A stretch of DNA of 64,000 nt from Vicia villosa (Eukaryota; Streptophyta; Magnoliopsida; Fabales; Fabaceae): contig NC_081186.1 of assembly GCF_029867415.1 (NCBI RefSeq), positions 30,507,915-30,571,914 on the forward strand, read 5' to 3'. Position numbers and translations under genes: made by a program. Below, piece after piece: positions 1-12,600 of the stretch. Numbering within the stretch: the first letter of the stretch is position 1; each line of letters starts with the position of its first letter. The notes beneath the pieces are model-generated. The model was not told the DNA's origin. It saw only the letters and a list, made by a program, of their open reading frames with translations, and did not search any database.

Positions 1-1518
1 ACCAAGTACACAAGCTACTCCTCAATCTGAAAAAATAACAACAGTAAGGGTGAGTTTCATTCGCATTAACAAATGTTATAGGTATATAAACAATACAACT
101 TCATCCATAAATTATTCACCCAAATCAATTATATTCAGATAATATAGCAACATTCGTCAATTACAGTCATTCATACCAAAATACACACAAATTATAACAT
201 TGGACAACTTCCATTCATGTTACAATTATACACAACAACTTAATGCAATGCAACTAAATGCATGTGGTACCAAACATGGGATAACCCATCTCACCGATCC
301 ACCACCATAAAGATTCAGCTACTTCTCTCACCAATTCCACACAATGGGAATTAGCTACCGCTGTCCCACCACCATAAGGGATACAGCCCACAACATGATT
401 ATGAAATGCATGCATCACATACCGCATGCTAATCATCAACACCAAACAACTGACAATCATAATCATCAACCGATGCAATAACAATATAAACCACCACAAC
501 CAATTTAAATCAAGGGTTTAAATTAAATTCGAGTCACGACTCAAACACTATTTTATTGCATAATCACTTAATTAGCCTCACTGTGCTCGAAACGGCACAT
601 CAAACAGACTAACAGTTAAAAAGTTATACATCGTTAAACTTTTAAAAAAAACCCAAACAGCAACAGCACGCGGCGCCAAGCTTGGTTCGCGGCGCGAACT
701 GAGTGTTCCAAAAATCCTTGGCTCCCTGCCAAGCTGTTCGCGGCGCAAACACCTGTACGCGGCGCGAAACGAGAGAAAAATTACGCCTTCGCGGCGCCAA
801 CACAGGTACGCGGCGCGACCTGTGCGTATCACAACATCCTGGCATTCTGCCCACCTGTTCGCGGCGCCAACCATGTGCACGCAGCGCGAACCGGTGATTT
901 CAGAAACCCCGACCTGCAGAAAACAACATTCTATACCTCCCAATTGCTCTCAAATCATATCAGTACGAATTTCAGAAAAATAAACCACACATACAACATA
1001 AATTGCACGTTTACACATACTGCTAATCATGTTTAACATCATTATTCAACACCAATCATCATTCACAACCTAAATTGAATCAAAGTTCTATAAACCCCAA
1101 AACCCCAAACCCGACATATAATCCAATTCGAAATTCTAACATACAAATTCCATTGAATCATTCATACAACCCATAATAGAGGTTAATGAGAAGAATCCCC
1201 CCTTACCTTGGCCAAATTCTTGAATTGGTTCCTCTTCCTCTTTGGCTCTCCTTCACGTTCTTCAGTTCCTCTTCTCACGGCTTCTGGTTTTCACGTTCTA
1301 ATTTTTCCCTTCTCTTCTTGTTTTCCTTTATTTTATGAAAAACATAAAATTAGAAATGGGCTCTTACACAATTACACCCCCACTTTACTAATTCCACCGC
1401 ATGGCCCAATAACTTAACATTTCATTATTTTTCCACATAATTCAACAAAATGTTAATTTCCCATAATTAATTTAAAACTTGATTAAATTAATTAAATAAT
1501 AATTTTCGGGATGTTACA
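1..1518 (-). repeat. Element J: partial LTR of a Ty3/gypsy element
   Basis: The right edge ends in GGGATGTTACA, the same terminal style as the neighbouring LTR at 2895-4811. The two also share landmarks in the same order: a CCTCAATCTGAAAAA block, a run of GAATGCATGCA-like sequence, and a CCCCCCTTA...GCCAAATTCTTG block before the end. They are clearly related but too diverged to be the two LTRs of one element. By comparison with the other LTR about 330 bp are missing beyond the window edge. The junction at 1518 falls in the middle of the protease of element I, and no polypurine tract lies beside it. A nested insertion by a related element (or a solo LTR) therefore fits better than a 3' LTR of element I. 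The minus orientation is inferred from that alignment. Confidence 0.7.
667..893. repeat. GC-rich motif doublets inside LTR J
   Basis: Eight copies of a core like CGCGGCGC occur here, most of them followed by C or G and AA. They are arranged as four doublets. In each doublet a form ending GCCAA or similar is followed about 18 bp later by a form ending GCGAA, and doublets repeat every 50-70 bp. The surrounding LTR is AT-rich, so the cluster stands out sharply. Short open frames across it are by-products of the repeat and not genes. Confidence 0.8.
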
Positions 1519-2763
1519 AGGCACACTAAGTCCATCCTGAATTCTCTGCCAAAAATGTCAACCGGACAATTCAAGCATGCAGACGAAGTAGTTACTGAAC
1601 CCGACGCAGGAGTGTCAATAACCATACTTCCATTTATATCAGATATCTCAAGATTCAACCTTATAGCACAATCCAAAGAAATAAAAGAATGAGTTGCTCC
1701 AGTATCAATAATTGCAACTAAAGGTGTGCCATGAATGAAACACGTACCTTTAATCAGTCTGTCTTCTGGAGTAGTCTCTGACCCGGTCAAAGCAAAAACC
1801 TTTCCCCCCGATTGGTTCTTCTTTGGCTTGGTACAAATCGGACTAATGTGACCCTCTTCTCCACAGTTGTAACAAGTCACACTCTTCCTCTTACAATCAG
1901 CAGCAATATGACCCACCTGATCACACTTTTAACATTTCTTCTGATCATTCTTACACTCGTTCCGACGATGTCCCACCTCACCACAATTGTAACATCTGAT
2001 ACGAGCACAAGAATCTCCCCCACTGGGTTTCTTCCAATCAGCAGACTTACCTCTACCATATGGTTTACCTCTATCCATAGGCTTCTTCCCTTTTCTGTCA
2101 ACTAACTCGCGAGAGTGAGATGATTTCAGCTTGATATTATCCTCCTCAAAAATCCTGCTACAATCCACTAAGTCAACAAACCTCCGAATCCTCTGGTACC
2201 TAATACCCTGCTTGATCTCATCACGAAGACCATTCTCAAACTTGACACATTTTGAGAACTCACTGGCTTCATCATTGTTGTAGTGTACATAACTTTGCCA
2301 GCTCCACAAACTTTGCAGCATACTCTGGTACCGTCATGTTACCTTGGACCAGCTCCAAAAATTCAATCTCTTTTCTGCCCCTGACATCCTCAGGAAAATA
2401 CCTCCTCAGAAATTCCCTCTTGAATATAGCCCAAGTAACTTCTACACCATCAGCATCCAGTTCAGCTCTGGTTGCTAACCACCAGTCATCAGCCTCTTCA
2501 GATAACATGTGAGTGCCATACCTCACCTTGAGGTTCTCAGCACAATCAATGACTCTGAAAATCCTCTCGATCTCTTTGAGCCATTTCGGAGCACCCTCAG
2601 GATCATGCGTGCCCTTGAACAATGGAGGATTGTTCCTCTGAAAATTCCCCAATTGCCTATCAGCACCAATCCCTGCTCCTACAGCTCCCCCTCCAAGCAC
2701 ACCAGCAATCATGCCCAGAGCTTCAGCAATAGCATCATCATTTCTTCCACCTCTTTCAGCCAT
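1519..2763 (-). pseudogene. gag-pro: Element I gag and partial protease, broken
   Basis: Reading leftward from the ATG at 2763, this is a Ty3/gypsy gag: a capsid-like region with WLKEIERIF and FKREFLRRYFPEDVR, then a basic linker and three CCHC zinc knuckles (CYNCGEVGHRRNEC, a damaged second one with KCDQVGHIAADC, and CYNCGEEGHISPIC). The aspartic protease follows with active site IIDTGATHSFIS and a region ending FGREFRMDLVCL. A frameshift near 2300 (consistent with a 2-nt loss) and a TAA at about 1927 in the second knuckle break the frame. The protease stops abruptly at 1518 against LTR J, so reverse transcriptase and integrase are not visible. The protease style resembles plant chromovirus-type elements, but without RT the lineage is not certain. 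Confidence 0.85.
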
Positions 2764-2870
2764 TGCTCTGCTTAATCACAAACAATCCAGTCAGAAACAA
2801 AAGTATCGGCAAATAACTCGTATTAGTCGCATACACAGAAAGACTGACGCTAAGACTCTGGTCACAACGA

Positions 2871-2890
2871 CCAACTATGCTCTGATACCA
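2871..2890 (-). other. Primer-binding site of element I (Met-tRNA type)
   Basis: On the minus strand this reads TGGTATCAGAGCATAGTTGG, starting 4 nt inside the LTR edge at 2895. TGGTATCAGAGC is the classic plant site complementary to the 3' end of initiator Met-tRNA. It fixes the minus orientation of the element and the inner LTR border. Confidence 0.9.
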
Positions 2891-2894
2891 CTAT

Positions 2895-4811
2895 TGTAAC
2901 ACCCTTCTAAACCCCGCGGCGATTAATCAAATTAAATCAGAGTAACATGCACAAGGGCGTCACAATTAATAAATAAAAATAAACAACATCGGTCACAAGT
3001 CATGCATTCGCTGAAGAAACATACTAACATAACTCATAAATCAACTATCTCATGTTTACACAGCGGAATATGTTATCAAACTAGCATTACATCATCCATG
3101 CTTTAATCCTCAAATAAGATAAATAAAATAGAGTTAATGTCATAAACTAAAAACAGCGTTCCCCAGTGTTACACCTATCAGAGCATGACCCGACGCTAAC
3201 CGACACATTGACTCATGAGCTAATCCTCACCGAGTCGAAGCCGCTATCCTCAATCTGAAAAATATAGTGTAAGGGTGAGTCTCATTCGCAATTAACAAAT
3301 ATTATTGCATTATAAATAACAGTACATTAACAGTTATATTATCCACCCAACTCATCTATATCCAGATCGTCCATCAACATACATACACATATCATCACAA
3401 CAATATAAGAGTATACATATAGTCATGTTATCAAATCCATGCAAATGAATGCAACTGACTCTATGCATATGGTACCAATCATCATCAATGGGAATCACCC
3501 ACCGACCGATCTATCATCATCCAGATACGGCCCTGCCAGCACAAATTCCACACAGTGGGAATTCTGCCATTCACTGAATCCTCTCCTCATCTAGGATTCA
3601 GTCCTCTTCAATGCTTATGAATGCATGCAAACATATATATAACATACTTTCATCATCTCCACTCTATGAGTAGCATCATCTATACTCATCTCATCATCAT
3701 CATCATTACTAAGCATGTTCATATATACATTAACATCATTCAATACAATCAATCATCAGTAAACCACAGAATCACATCACAAGGTTTACACAGTCTCAAA
3801 CAGCATACAAAACAGGCATACAGATCGAAAGTTACACATCATTGAACTTTCCAGAAAATCACAAAACAGAAATTTCACATATAGAAACCATACGAGTATC
3901 ATCAAGTCCATACGCGTCCATACGCGTATCACCATCCCTCATACGCGTACCATACGCATTCCACCAGAGTCAAAAATGGCCTAAAAACAACCTCATACGC
4001 GTACCAACCTTGCCATACGCGTATCACCAGAATCAATTTCCTCTTTTAAAAATTCCATACGCGTATGAGCATCCTCATACGCTCTCATACGCAAATCACC
4101 AGCACAAGGTACTTTGGGACAGGGCAGCTGCGTATCATACGCGTATAGCCCTTGGGGAATGTCCCTTATACGCGTATGACCTCATCCCATACGCGTATGG
4201 CACTGTTTCATACGTGAAACACCAGAAAATGTCCAGTACCTGCAACTTCGTAATAGTCCAAAACCCACTCGTTCTTACTCATACTAGTCCACGATTTTGA
4301 GTCTAAAACAATCCAAATTTCTATCTATTATTCATAGAATTCATTCATACGGATTAATCTATCATCCTACATCAATTCATACATCAAAACTCCAAAATCT
4401 AAACCAATTCTTAGGACTCAAAAACCTAACTCTGACATACAAATCAAATTGAATCAACAACACAGCTATCATGCACCAATCATCTATAATCACAATAAGA
4501 GATGATAATTGGAAGAGTCCCCCCTTAGCTTAGCCAAATTCTTGCTCTCTGGTCTCTTCCTCTTTGTTCCTCTTCCAACTTTTCTCTTTTCACGTTCTGC
4601 TCTTTCTTTCCCAATTCTAATTATTTTATGAAAAATAATATTAAATTAGTAAGGGCTTTACTACACCACACCCCTTCTTCTTACTAATCTCACACCTGGC
4701 CCAAATGCCATCAACCATCATTTTTCCATTATTTTCATAAAATCCATAATAATAATAATTATTAATCTAATATTCAAATTAAATTAAAATTAAAATTATT
4801 CGGGTGTTACA
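2895..4811 (-). repeat. Element I 5' LTR, complete (1917 bp)
   Basis: The borders are TGTAACACCC at the left and GGGTGTTACA at the right, a perfect 10-bp terminal inverted repeat. The inner border is fixed by the primer-binding site and the outer border by the break in the Sirevirus A reading frame. The LTR is AT-rich except for the CATACGCGTA motif cluster at 3891-4222. An open frame of 152 codons at 3842-4300 is a by-product of that cluster. Confidence 0.9.
3891..4222. repeat. CATACGCGTA motif cluster in LTR I
   Basis: About a dozen copies or near-copies of ATACGCGTA lie here, separated by irregular gaps of about 10-45 bp. ACGCGT is self-complementary and fits the plant CGCG-box consensus. 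The position within the LTR matches the differently worded cluster in LTR J. Confidence 0.85.
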
Positions 4812-6129
4812 TCCTTCCTCTCCTATAACCAAAACCCTTACTCCTCCTCCCTCACCCATAAAAAATGCTCCCATTCCTTCATCTCCACCCACAACCAACC
4901 TTGCTTCTGACCAGGCCCTTGGAAACCCTGTTCTTGATATACCACCCCTACAAACTCTCTTTCCACCTCACACAAATATATCCACTTCTCAACCACCTCC
5001 TCATGCACACTTTGAACCCATCCCTTCCACCTCTCAAAACAACCCCTCTGGTTCTGGTCTTCCAGATTTTGCATCACATGAGCAATTGCTCCGTGACTGC
5101 AACTACACTCCCAAGCCTCGTCCTGAAGCTGAAATGGTAGTGTTAGACTCTGAGAATGAAGCAGAATCTTCTTATCGGTTGGATAGAGAGCCTCAACCCA
5201 ATTCTGTTCCTAACTTTGTTTCCCCAATAACCATAATAAAATCCCCCCGAGAGTACCCTATTGGTGTAAATTTTAAAATGGTAAAGAGGAATCTCAGAAG
5301 AGTCTTTGATACTCTCAGAATTGTTGAATGTTCTGGCCTGAATGATGTTGCTATGCGAAAGATCTGGAGAATCTTCCGAAGAAAAGTAGATGCTTGTTTT
5401 GAAGAACTTCTGGAAATTTGTGTAGAAACTGCTCCATGCCCTTGTGGAATTCTGAGGAGTTATGAAGACTTCTGGTTCAGTCGTCTCGAAGGGAGATATA
5501 TTCTTGAGGAGAAGCAGTTTGTTGACGAACTTGAGGAAGCAAGAATTGCTACAGCAATGGAAGCCAATCCTTGCAGGGAGATTGTGGTCTGGAGACCTCA
5601 GTATCCAGTTCTGATTGGAGACTTCAAGTCACTCTTTTACTTTCTGAGGGAAAATCCTTCTGAGAAAGACCCCAGCTTGGTCATTCCAGAAGTTGTTGAC
5701 CCACCAGAAGTTGAAGGTCCTTCTGCCCCAAGGAATCTAGCTGCCATTCTTCAGGCTCTTGAGAATGGAGATTCTGAGGTGCCTGCTGCAGAATATGGAG
5801 ATGCTTCTATGGAAGAAGCAGATGCTGAAGATCATCCTGCTGAATCTATTCCTGTAGAGGAAAATCAAGGTGATGGTCTGACTATAGAAGCTGCGGTTCA
5901 GAATGCTATCCCTCTGGACAGAAGTTGTGAAGCTTCTTCTGATGAACCTTCTCGTCTCGCAAGGACTCTAGAAGTTATTCAGAAGAACCAAGGTGAGCTA
6001 TCTTCTCGCATGGATGAGAAACGAACGGTCAATGCTGAGTTCCGCACCTTCATGGAGAGGCAGACTGAGAGCAACAATGGGATTCATGACATGCTGGCCA
6101 AGATCATGTCCAAGCTAGGATCATCTTAG
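4812..6129 (+). CDS. Sirevirus A post-pol ORF (env-like), 5'-truncated
   Basis: An uninterrupted frame of about 438 codons enters from the junction with LTR I and ends at TAG 6127-6129. No ATG start is present because the N-terminal part is removed. The visible protein begins with a Pro/Ser/Thr-rich segment, then a globular region with NFKMVKRNLRRVFDTLR, SYEDFWFSRLEGRYILEEK and VVWRPQYPVLIGDFKSLF. An acidic Ala/Glu-rich linker follows, and then a possible coiled-coil C-terminus with IHDMLAKIMSKLG. The same C-terminus is seen in elements F and G. In SIRE1-type elements this position holds an envelope-like ORF of unproven function. I see no clear membrane segment here, so env-like is a positional label only. 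Retention of an open frame is notable among so many broken copies. Confidence 0.75.
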
Positions 6130-7192
6130 TCTTTGAGTCTTAGTTGTTTTCTTTGTTTTCTGCATCTTTTTTTCTTAGCATCCCTCTTGTACTTCTGATA
6201 ATTTCTCTCTTTGGCTATCAATGAAATTTATCTTTTCTTCTCTCATATTATTTGTCTTGTTTTTCATCTGAATCTTTTATGTTTTTGATGTTATGACAAA
6301 AAGGGGGAGAAATATGTGATAAATTATCTGATTTATTTTATCAGTTGCTGGGAGAAAGCTCCACATTTCTAACAGAACTAGCAAGTTCTATGTCTTTGAG
6401 TGTTTTGTAGGATTGGAAGATCCTCTTTAAAGCTCAACATGAGAAGCAAAGACATGTGGAAAAGCAATTCTGTATAGAATCAAGCTCATGGAAATTGAAG
6501 CAAGTTGAGTGCTGTAAAGCTTCAAGATCAGAAGCAAGAAGGAAGAATATTCTGACATTCTAATGATATAATATGCTCTAACACATTCTTATTCCTTATA
6601 TGTTCTGATGCATGTTTTTAGTTATAAAATATGCTCTGAAACATTACTATTTTTTGCTCTGATACATATTTTATGTTCTGATTCATTCATGCTGACTTTT
6701 GTCATTTATTCTGTTCTGTAACATTTCAGGATGTAGAGATGCTCTGATGATGCTCTGGTACATTCAACAATGTTCTGATACAATCTAGCATGCAATGATT
6801 CAAGAAGAAATTCAAGCTCTGAAGCTGTCCAATGGAAGCAAGAATCAGAAGCTGAATGTTCTGAAGATCGAAGAAATTCAAGTTCTGAAGCTGTCCTATG
6901 GAAGCAAGAATCAGAAGCTGTGAATGTTCTGAAGATCTAAGCATATGTGATCGTCTCAACTGAAATGGAAAATACTCAGGGAAGTCCTTTAATTAAAAAT
7001 TCTTCCAGTATTTATTTCAGGGGGAGATTATTTATCTCAGGGGGAGATTGTTAATCTCAGGGGGAGACATATTCACACACAATGTTTATATGCTTATGCT
7101 ATAGCTGTGTAATTGTCTTTGGCCATCTGATATTCTGATCGCAAATTCATATCATTTTTATATGTTTTTGTCATCATCAAAAAGGGGGAGAT
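6130..7192 (+). other. Sirevirus A 3' noncoding region with repeated polypurine tracts
   Basis: No gene is seen. The region is rich in GATTCTGA/CTCTGATACAT-like words and holds a direct duplication of about 66 bp (units starting near 6804 and 6870). A row of three TCAGGGGGAGA tracts follows at 7018-7069. The true polypurine tract, AAAAAGGGGGAGA at 7179-7191, touches the LTR. Multiple polypurine tracts upstream of the 3' LTR are a recognised Sirevirus trait. Confidence 0.8.
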
Positions 7193-8327
7193 TGTTAGAA
7201 CAAGATTTGTTCTAATCAATATTCTTAGTTTTGATGATAACAAGCATATGAATTTTGTATGAGATAATGTGGTACTCTAATACTATGCAATTTCCATTTC
7301 AGGAATTATATAAAGAGTATGCACAAAATTCAGCGCAAGAAGCACTGACTCAGAAGGTTCAGCATGCAACATCAGAACATGGTCTGGCAAGACATCAGAA
7401 GATGGTCAAGCAGAATCAGAACATGGGTCTATGGAAGCATCAGAAGAACTTGAGATCAGAAGCAGAAGCACTGAAGTTCTCATGGTATCACGCTCAGAAG
7501 CACTTCAAGGTCAGAAGACAAGAAGATGCTCTGCACCAAGCTGTTTGACTCTGATGACATTCAAACGTTGTTTACACAAACATCAGATCAGAAGCAAGTA
7601 CTAGACTGGCAGGCTACGCTGACTGGCAAAAGGAACGTTAGAAGCTATCAAAGGCAACGTCAGTAGACACAGCGAAAACAAGGTTCGAGGTAGTTGACAA
7701 AAGAGTGAAACATTAAATGCAATGCTGTACGGATTATGCAAAGCATTAAATGCTCCCAACGGTCATCTTCTCAAGTGCCTATAAATATGAAGTTCTGATG
7801 AGAAGCTCAAAACAACACTTGTGCATTATACAGAAACGCTGTCATATTCAAAAGCTCTCAAACTTCATCATCAAACTCACTACATTGCTGCTGTAATATC
7901 TTAGTGAGATTTAAGCTTAAACTTAAGAGAAAATCACAGTTGTGATAATAGCTTTATAAGAAGCATTGTAACTCTTAGAATCTGTTTACATTAATTTGTA
8001 AGAACTAGAGTGATCAGGTTGTTAATCAGTATACTCTAGAAAGTCTTAGAGGGTATCTAAGCAGATCGTTCCTAGAGTGATCAGGTTGTGATCAGTATAC
8101 TCTAGAAGACTTAGCAGTTGGCTAAGTGGAAAACCATTGTAATCTCGTGGGATTAGTGGATTAAATCCTCAGGTGAGGTAAATCACTCCAAGGGGGTGGA
8201 CTGGAGTAGTTTAGTTAACAACGAACCAGGATAAAAATCATTGTGCAAATTGTTTTTATCTTACAAATTTTAAAGCTACACTTATTCAAACCCCCCCCCC
8301 CCCTTCTAAGTGTTTTTCTATCCTTCA
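7193..8327 (+). repeat. Element A 3' LTR (1135 bp)
   Basis: It starts TGTTAGAACAAG straight after the polypurine tract and ends TATCCTTCA, matching the LTR borders proven in element G. A TATA-like CTATAAATA lies at 7780-7788. Two palindromic modules of the CTAGAGTGATCA...ACTCTAG type lie at about 8005-8040 and 8072-8106. A 13-base C run near the end (8291-8303) differs in length between copies. Confidence 0.92.
7780..7788 (+). promoter_or_regulatory. Putative LTR TATA box, element A
   Basis: CTATAAATA occurs in a block conserved in all Sirevirus LTRs here (GCCTATAAATATGAAG in A and H, GCCTATATAAATGAAG in G). It is the best candidate for the core promoter that starts genomic RNA. The start site itself is not determinable from sequence alone. 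Confidence 0.6.
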
Positions 8328-9184
8328 GTACCAATAGACTTCCTGACACCCATTTTCTTCAGAGTATGACCATTCAAGGTACTTCCAATAATGGTGTAAG
8401 GATCTTTTACAATTCCAGCATTCTCCGGATCTTCAACTATTTTTGTTTGAACCAGAAGATCTGTGAATATTCTCCCAAAAGGAATAATGTTCCTTTTTTT
8501 GTTAGGATTCTTCAGTCTGTTTTCTTCTCTAGAATCATTTACAGCGTGCCACATGTGATTGAAGATGATGTAGGGAATATCCACTTTAATTTGTTTACGA
8601 ATACAATACATAATGTATTGTTGGTCCTTGTTGACATAGTTTGAAGAAACGGTATATTTTCTGTGGTAGATGCAACCCAGAAGAATCTTAGCCAGAATCT
8701 TGTAAGGAGTTTTCAGTTCCTTAACTTCCTTAGACTTCTTCCCATTTTGAAAGGTTTATGCATATACAGCATCCCAATCAGTTCTTCCAGGAGTTGCTTT
8801 AGTAACACCTTCAGCGTCTTCCAAACCAAACAACTTCTTTAGAAGATTTTCTGTGATGGAGAAAAGTTCACCATGAACTATAGAAAGAATAGCTTTAGGC
8901 AATATAGTTGCATGAACCCAGAATTCCTTCACTAAATCTGGGTAGACTGGTCCACACAAACCATAGAAGAAATCTCCCCATCCTTGAAAAACCATGTTCT
9001 CTGTAAGATGAATATCATGCTTTTCCAGATTCTCAAAATCCACCATCAACTCGCAGATAACTTCTAACTGTTCCAACGGAATCAAACAGGTTTTCTGGGG
9101 AACAAGTGGTTGCTCTTGATCTTGTTCTTGTTGATGCTATTACTGAGAAGATGAACCAACATTTTGCTTTGAAGGGGAATCCAT
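8328..9184 (-). pseudogene. Element B post-pol ORF (env-like), N-terminal half
   Basis: The start is the ATG at 9184. The frame is broken by two stops after about 14 codons and again near 8756. Recognisable stretches include VFQGWGDFFYGLCGPVYPD, LVKEFWVHATI and TDWDAVYA, followed by IPYIIFNHMWHAVNDSREEN and IVKDPYTIIGSTLNGH. This style is the one often labelled putative plant transposon protein and is found in post-pol ORFs of Sireviruses. It complements the C-terminal halves kept in A and F; none of the copies here is complete. Element A cuts it at 8327. Confidence 0.7.
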
Positions 9185-9687
9185 TGAAGCACTTCTGAGA
9201 TTATTGGGTTTCTTTTTAGGGTTTGAGAAGAGAGAAAACAAGTGACAGAAATGCATAAAACTAGAGAATGATGAATGTGTGAAAAGAGTATAAAAGATTA
9301 TGAGAGGTGTTTAAATAGGCAAGGATTTGAAACAAAATGCAATTAAATTCTGAGAATGAGCAGTTACAGAATGCAGAGAATCAAATGAATTTAATGTTGA
9401 GTACGTTAGGAGAAAACGTGAGATTTGAAATGATTTGCACAGTTACCTAGTGCGGCGTCTCATCAACTGCACGTCTGTTTGTCCCTTTAGAATGAACACG
9501 TGTTCATCATTTGGAATAGCTGGTGACAGCTGTTTTGCTTTAAAAGAAATTCTGAATCAACTTAGACATATGAAACGTTAGCAATAATAGAATCAGAATA
9601 TTTAAATGATCAGTATATCTATAATATCTGATAAGAAAATAAATAAGCATTTCAAATCTAATCCATATATCAGATCTTCTCATCCAT
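9185..9687 (-). promoter_or_regulatory. B inter-ORF region with putative internal promoter
   Basis: A 500-bp noncoding stretch lies between the pol stop (9688) and the ATG of the next ORF (9184). On the minus strand a TATA-like CCTATTTAAAC lies at 9308-9319, about 125 bp before that ATG. A second AT-rich TATA-like word follows downstream. Element G has CTATTTATA at nearly the same distance before its equivalent ATG. A separate promoter for the extra ORF is an inference. Confidence 0.45.
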
Positions 9688-12600
9688 TCATTTTGGGCAT
9701 AAATCCATACTGATATTCTTCAGAATGAAATTAAACCTATCTCCAGCAAGGGGTTTTGTGAAGATATCAGCCCACTGATGTTCTGTATCCACAAAGTTTA
9801 AAGAAAGAGCACCCTTCTAAACATAGTCCCTAATGAAGTGATGTTTAATCTCAATATGTTTAGCTTTGGAATGTAAGATAGGATTCTTAGATAAACAAAT
9901 AGCAGAAGTATTATCAGAGAATATAAGAATGTTACTCTCATGTATCTGATAATCTTCTAGCTGACTCTTCATCCAGAGCATCTGTGTACTACATCTAGCA
10001 GCAGCAACATATTCTGCTTCTGTTGTAGAGAGGGCAATTGTGGCTTGTTTCTTGCTGTACCAAGAGATCATATGACTTCCCAGAAACTGACAGCTTCCAA
10101 AAGTACTTTTCCTTTCAACTCTGTCTCCAGCGTAATCAGCATCACAAAATCCTACTAAGTTGTATTCTTCTGATCTTCTGTAGACTAAACCAACATTAGT
10201 AGTACCTTTCAGATACCTCAGAATTCTCTTAACAGCAGTTAAGTGAGATTCTCTAGGATCTGATTGGAATCTAGCACACAGGCATACACTGAATAAAATA
10301 TCAGGTCTAGAAGCAGTAAGATATAGAAGAGATCCAATCATACCTCTATAGAGCTTCTGATCTACCTTCTTATTTACCTCATCCTTACCTAATACACACG
10401 TTGGATGCATATGAGTCTTTGCTTCTTTGCTTTATGAAAGATTAAACTTCTTCAGAAGTTCTTTCACATACTTGGTCTGATGAACATAAGTTCCTTCAGA
10501 AGTTTGATTGATCTGGATCCCAAGGAAATACTTGAGTTCTCCCATCATACTCATTTCAAACTCTTCCTGCATAAACTTAGCAAACTCATTTCCAAGTGTA
10601 GCATTAGATGTTCCAAATAATATCATCAACATATATTTGACAAATTAAAATATCCTTTTTAAAGGTTTTACAGAAGAGAGTTGTATCCACTTGTCCTCTA
10701 GTGAAACCATTATCCAAAAGGAAAGAACTTAATCTTTCATACCAAGCTCTGGGAGCTTGCTTCAGGCCATATAATGATTTTATTAATTTGAAAGCATGTT
10801 CTGGAGACTTAGAGCCTTCAAAACCAGGAGGTTGGTGGACATATACTTCCTCATCTATATAACCATTTAAGAAGGCACACTTAACGTCCATCTGATATAG
10901 AGTGATGTTATTCTGAGTGGCAAATGAAATTAATAAGCGAATAGATTCTAACCTAACCACTGGTGCAAAGGTTTCTGTATAGTCAATGCCTACTTGCTGA
11001 CTATAGCCCTGAGCAACTAGTCTGGCTTTGTTTCTTATAACTTCTCCTTTTTCACTTAACTTGTTTCTGAAGACCCACTTTGTTTCAATGATGTTAAATC
11101 CTTTTGGTCTTTGAACTAGATCCCAAACATCATTCCTTGTAAACTGATTAAGTTCTTCTTGTATGGTAATTATCCAGTCAGCATCTTCCATAGCTTGATA
11201 AACAAAAGCTGGTTCGATCAGAGATATTAGACCAAATTGACATTCTGCATTGTTCTTAAGGAATGCTCTTGTTCTGATAGGATCATCTTTCTTTCGAATG
11301 ATAACATCTTCTGGATGAGCAGAGTTGAGTCTAGAAGATCTTCTGGGTGTTGGCTCTTCAGATATTCTGAGATTCTCCAAAAAAGCAGCAACTTGATCTT
11401 CTGAAACTTTGCTTCTGGGATCTTCATGATCTGAGTTAGAGATTTCTATATCTGCAAAATTCTCAAACTGCTTTGACTTTTCAAGACCAAGCTTATCATC
11501 AAATCGGATATTGATTGATTCTTCAACTACAAGAGTTTCAGTATTGTATACTCTATAGCCTTTTGAGCGTTCAGAATATCCAAATAGAAAACACTTCTGA
11601 GCTTTAGAATCAAACTTATGCAGATGATCTTTAGTATTCAGAATATAGCATAAACATCCAAATGGATGGAAATAAGAAATGTTGGGCTTTATGTTCTTCC
11701 ACAATTCATAAGGAGTCTTATTTAGAATAGGTCTTATGGAGATTCTATTCTTAATATAACACGCAGTGCTAATTGCTTCTACCCAGAAATGCTTAGCCAT
11801 ATTGGTTTCATTGATCATGGTTCTTGCCATTTCTTGTAGAGTCCTATTCTTTCGTTCTACAACTCCATTTTGCTGTGGAGTTCTAGGACAAGAGGAATCA
11901 TGGGCAATACCATTTTCTTTGAAATAAATTTCAAAGAATCAGTTCTCAAATTCACCACCATGATCACTTCTGAACTTTATGATTTTGCATTCCTTCTCAG
12001 ATTGAATCTGAGTGGAGAAGTCAAAGAACACAATATGAGACTCATCCTTGTGTTTCAAGAAATTTACCCATGTCCATCTGCTATAGTCGTCTACGATGAC
12101 TAATCCATATTTCTCCCCTCTGATTGATGCTGTTTTGACTGAGCCAAAAAGAACAATGTGTAGAATTTCTAGCGGCCTAGAGGAAGAGACAACATTTTTA
12201 GACTTTAATGCAGGTTTTGAAAACTTCTCTTTCTGACATGCTTCGCAAAGAGCATCTGATTTATATTTCAGATTAGGGAGTCCTCTGACCAGATTAAGTT
12301 TGTTAATATGAGAAATCTTTCTCAAACTAGCATGACCTAATCTTCTGTGCCAGACCCACTGCTCTTCACTTGCAGACATAAGGTAAGTAACCTTTTGATT
12401 CTTAAGATCAGAAAGATCAATCTTATAAATGTTGTTCTTTCTCTTGCCTGTAAATAGGATTGAGCCATCATTCTGACTGATAGCTTTACAAGACTTTTGA
12501 TTAAAGACTATGTCATAACCATTGTCACTTAATTGACTTATGGATAATAAGTTATGAGATAATCCATCTACTAAAAGAACATTAGTTCTAGAGGGAGAGT

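Larger units (their letters stand above)
1519..4811 (-). mobile_element. Element I: Ty3/gypsy retrotransposon, 5' part
   Basis: From right to left: 5' LTR (2895-4811), primer-binding site (2871-2890), gag and the start of the protease. The left part is cut off by element J at 1518. The right LTR edge at 4811 sits directly against an open reading frame belonging to Sirevirus A, so element I inserted into A. The expected 5-bp target duplication beside 4811 is TCCTT, but its partner lies outside the window, so it cannot be confirmed. Confidence 0.85.
4812..8327 (+). mobile_element. Element A: Sirevirus, 3' part
   Basis: From left to right: the C-terminal part of the post-pol ORF, a 1.1-kb noncoding stretch with repeated polypurine tracts, and the 3' LTR (7193-8327). 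The 5' LTR, gag and pol would lie left of element I and outside the window. The LTR matches those of elements F, G and H closely, which defines the family. The right border abuts the post-pol ORF of element B, so A inserted into B. The target duplication would be GTACC at 8328-8332, with its partner off-window. Confidence 0.88.

Noticed and set aside
3842..4300. 152-codon open frame in LTR I
   Set aside because: It is generated by the CATACGCGTA cluster, has no known domain and sits inside a proven LTR.
1..4811. J and I LTRs as the two LTRs of one element with pol deleted
   Set aside because: The LTRs are too different, and the break at 1518 lies in protease without a polypurine tract; nesting fits better, though an ectopic recombinant is not fully excluded.
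4804..4812. Start codon for the A post-pol ORF at 4804
   Set aside because: The codon is GTG and lies inside LTR I; the true N-terminus was removed by the insertion.
8243..8644. 133-codon plus-strand frame at the A/B junction
   Set aside because: It is the antisense shadow of the B post-pol ORF joined to the end of LTR A.
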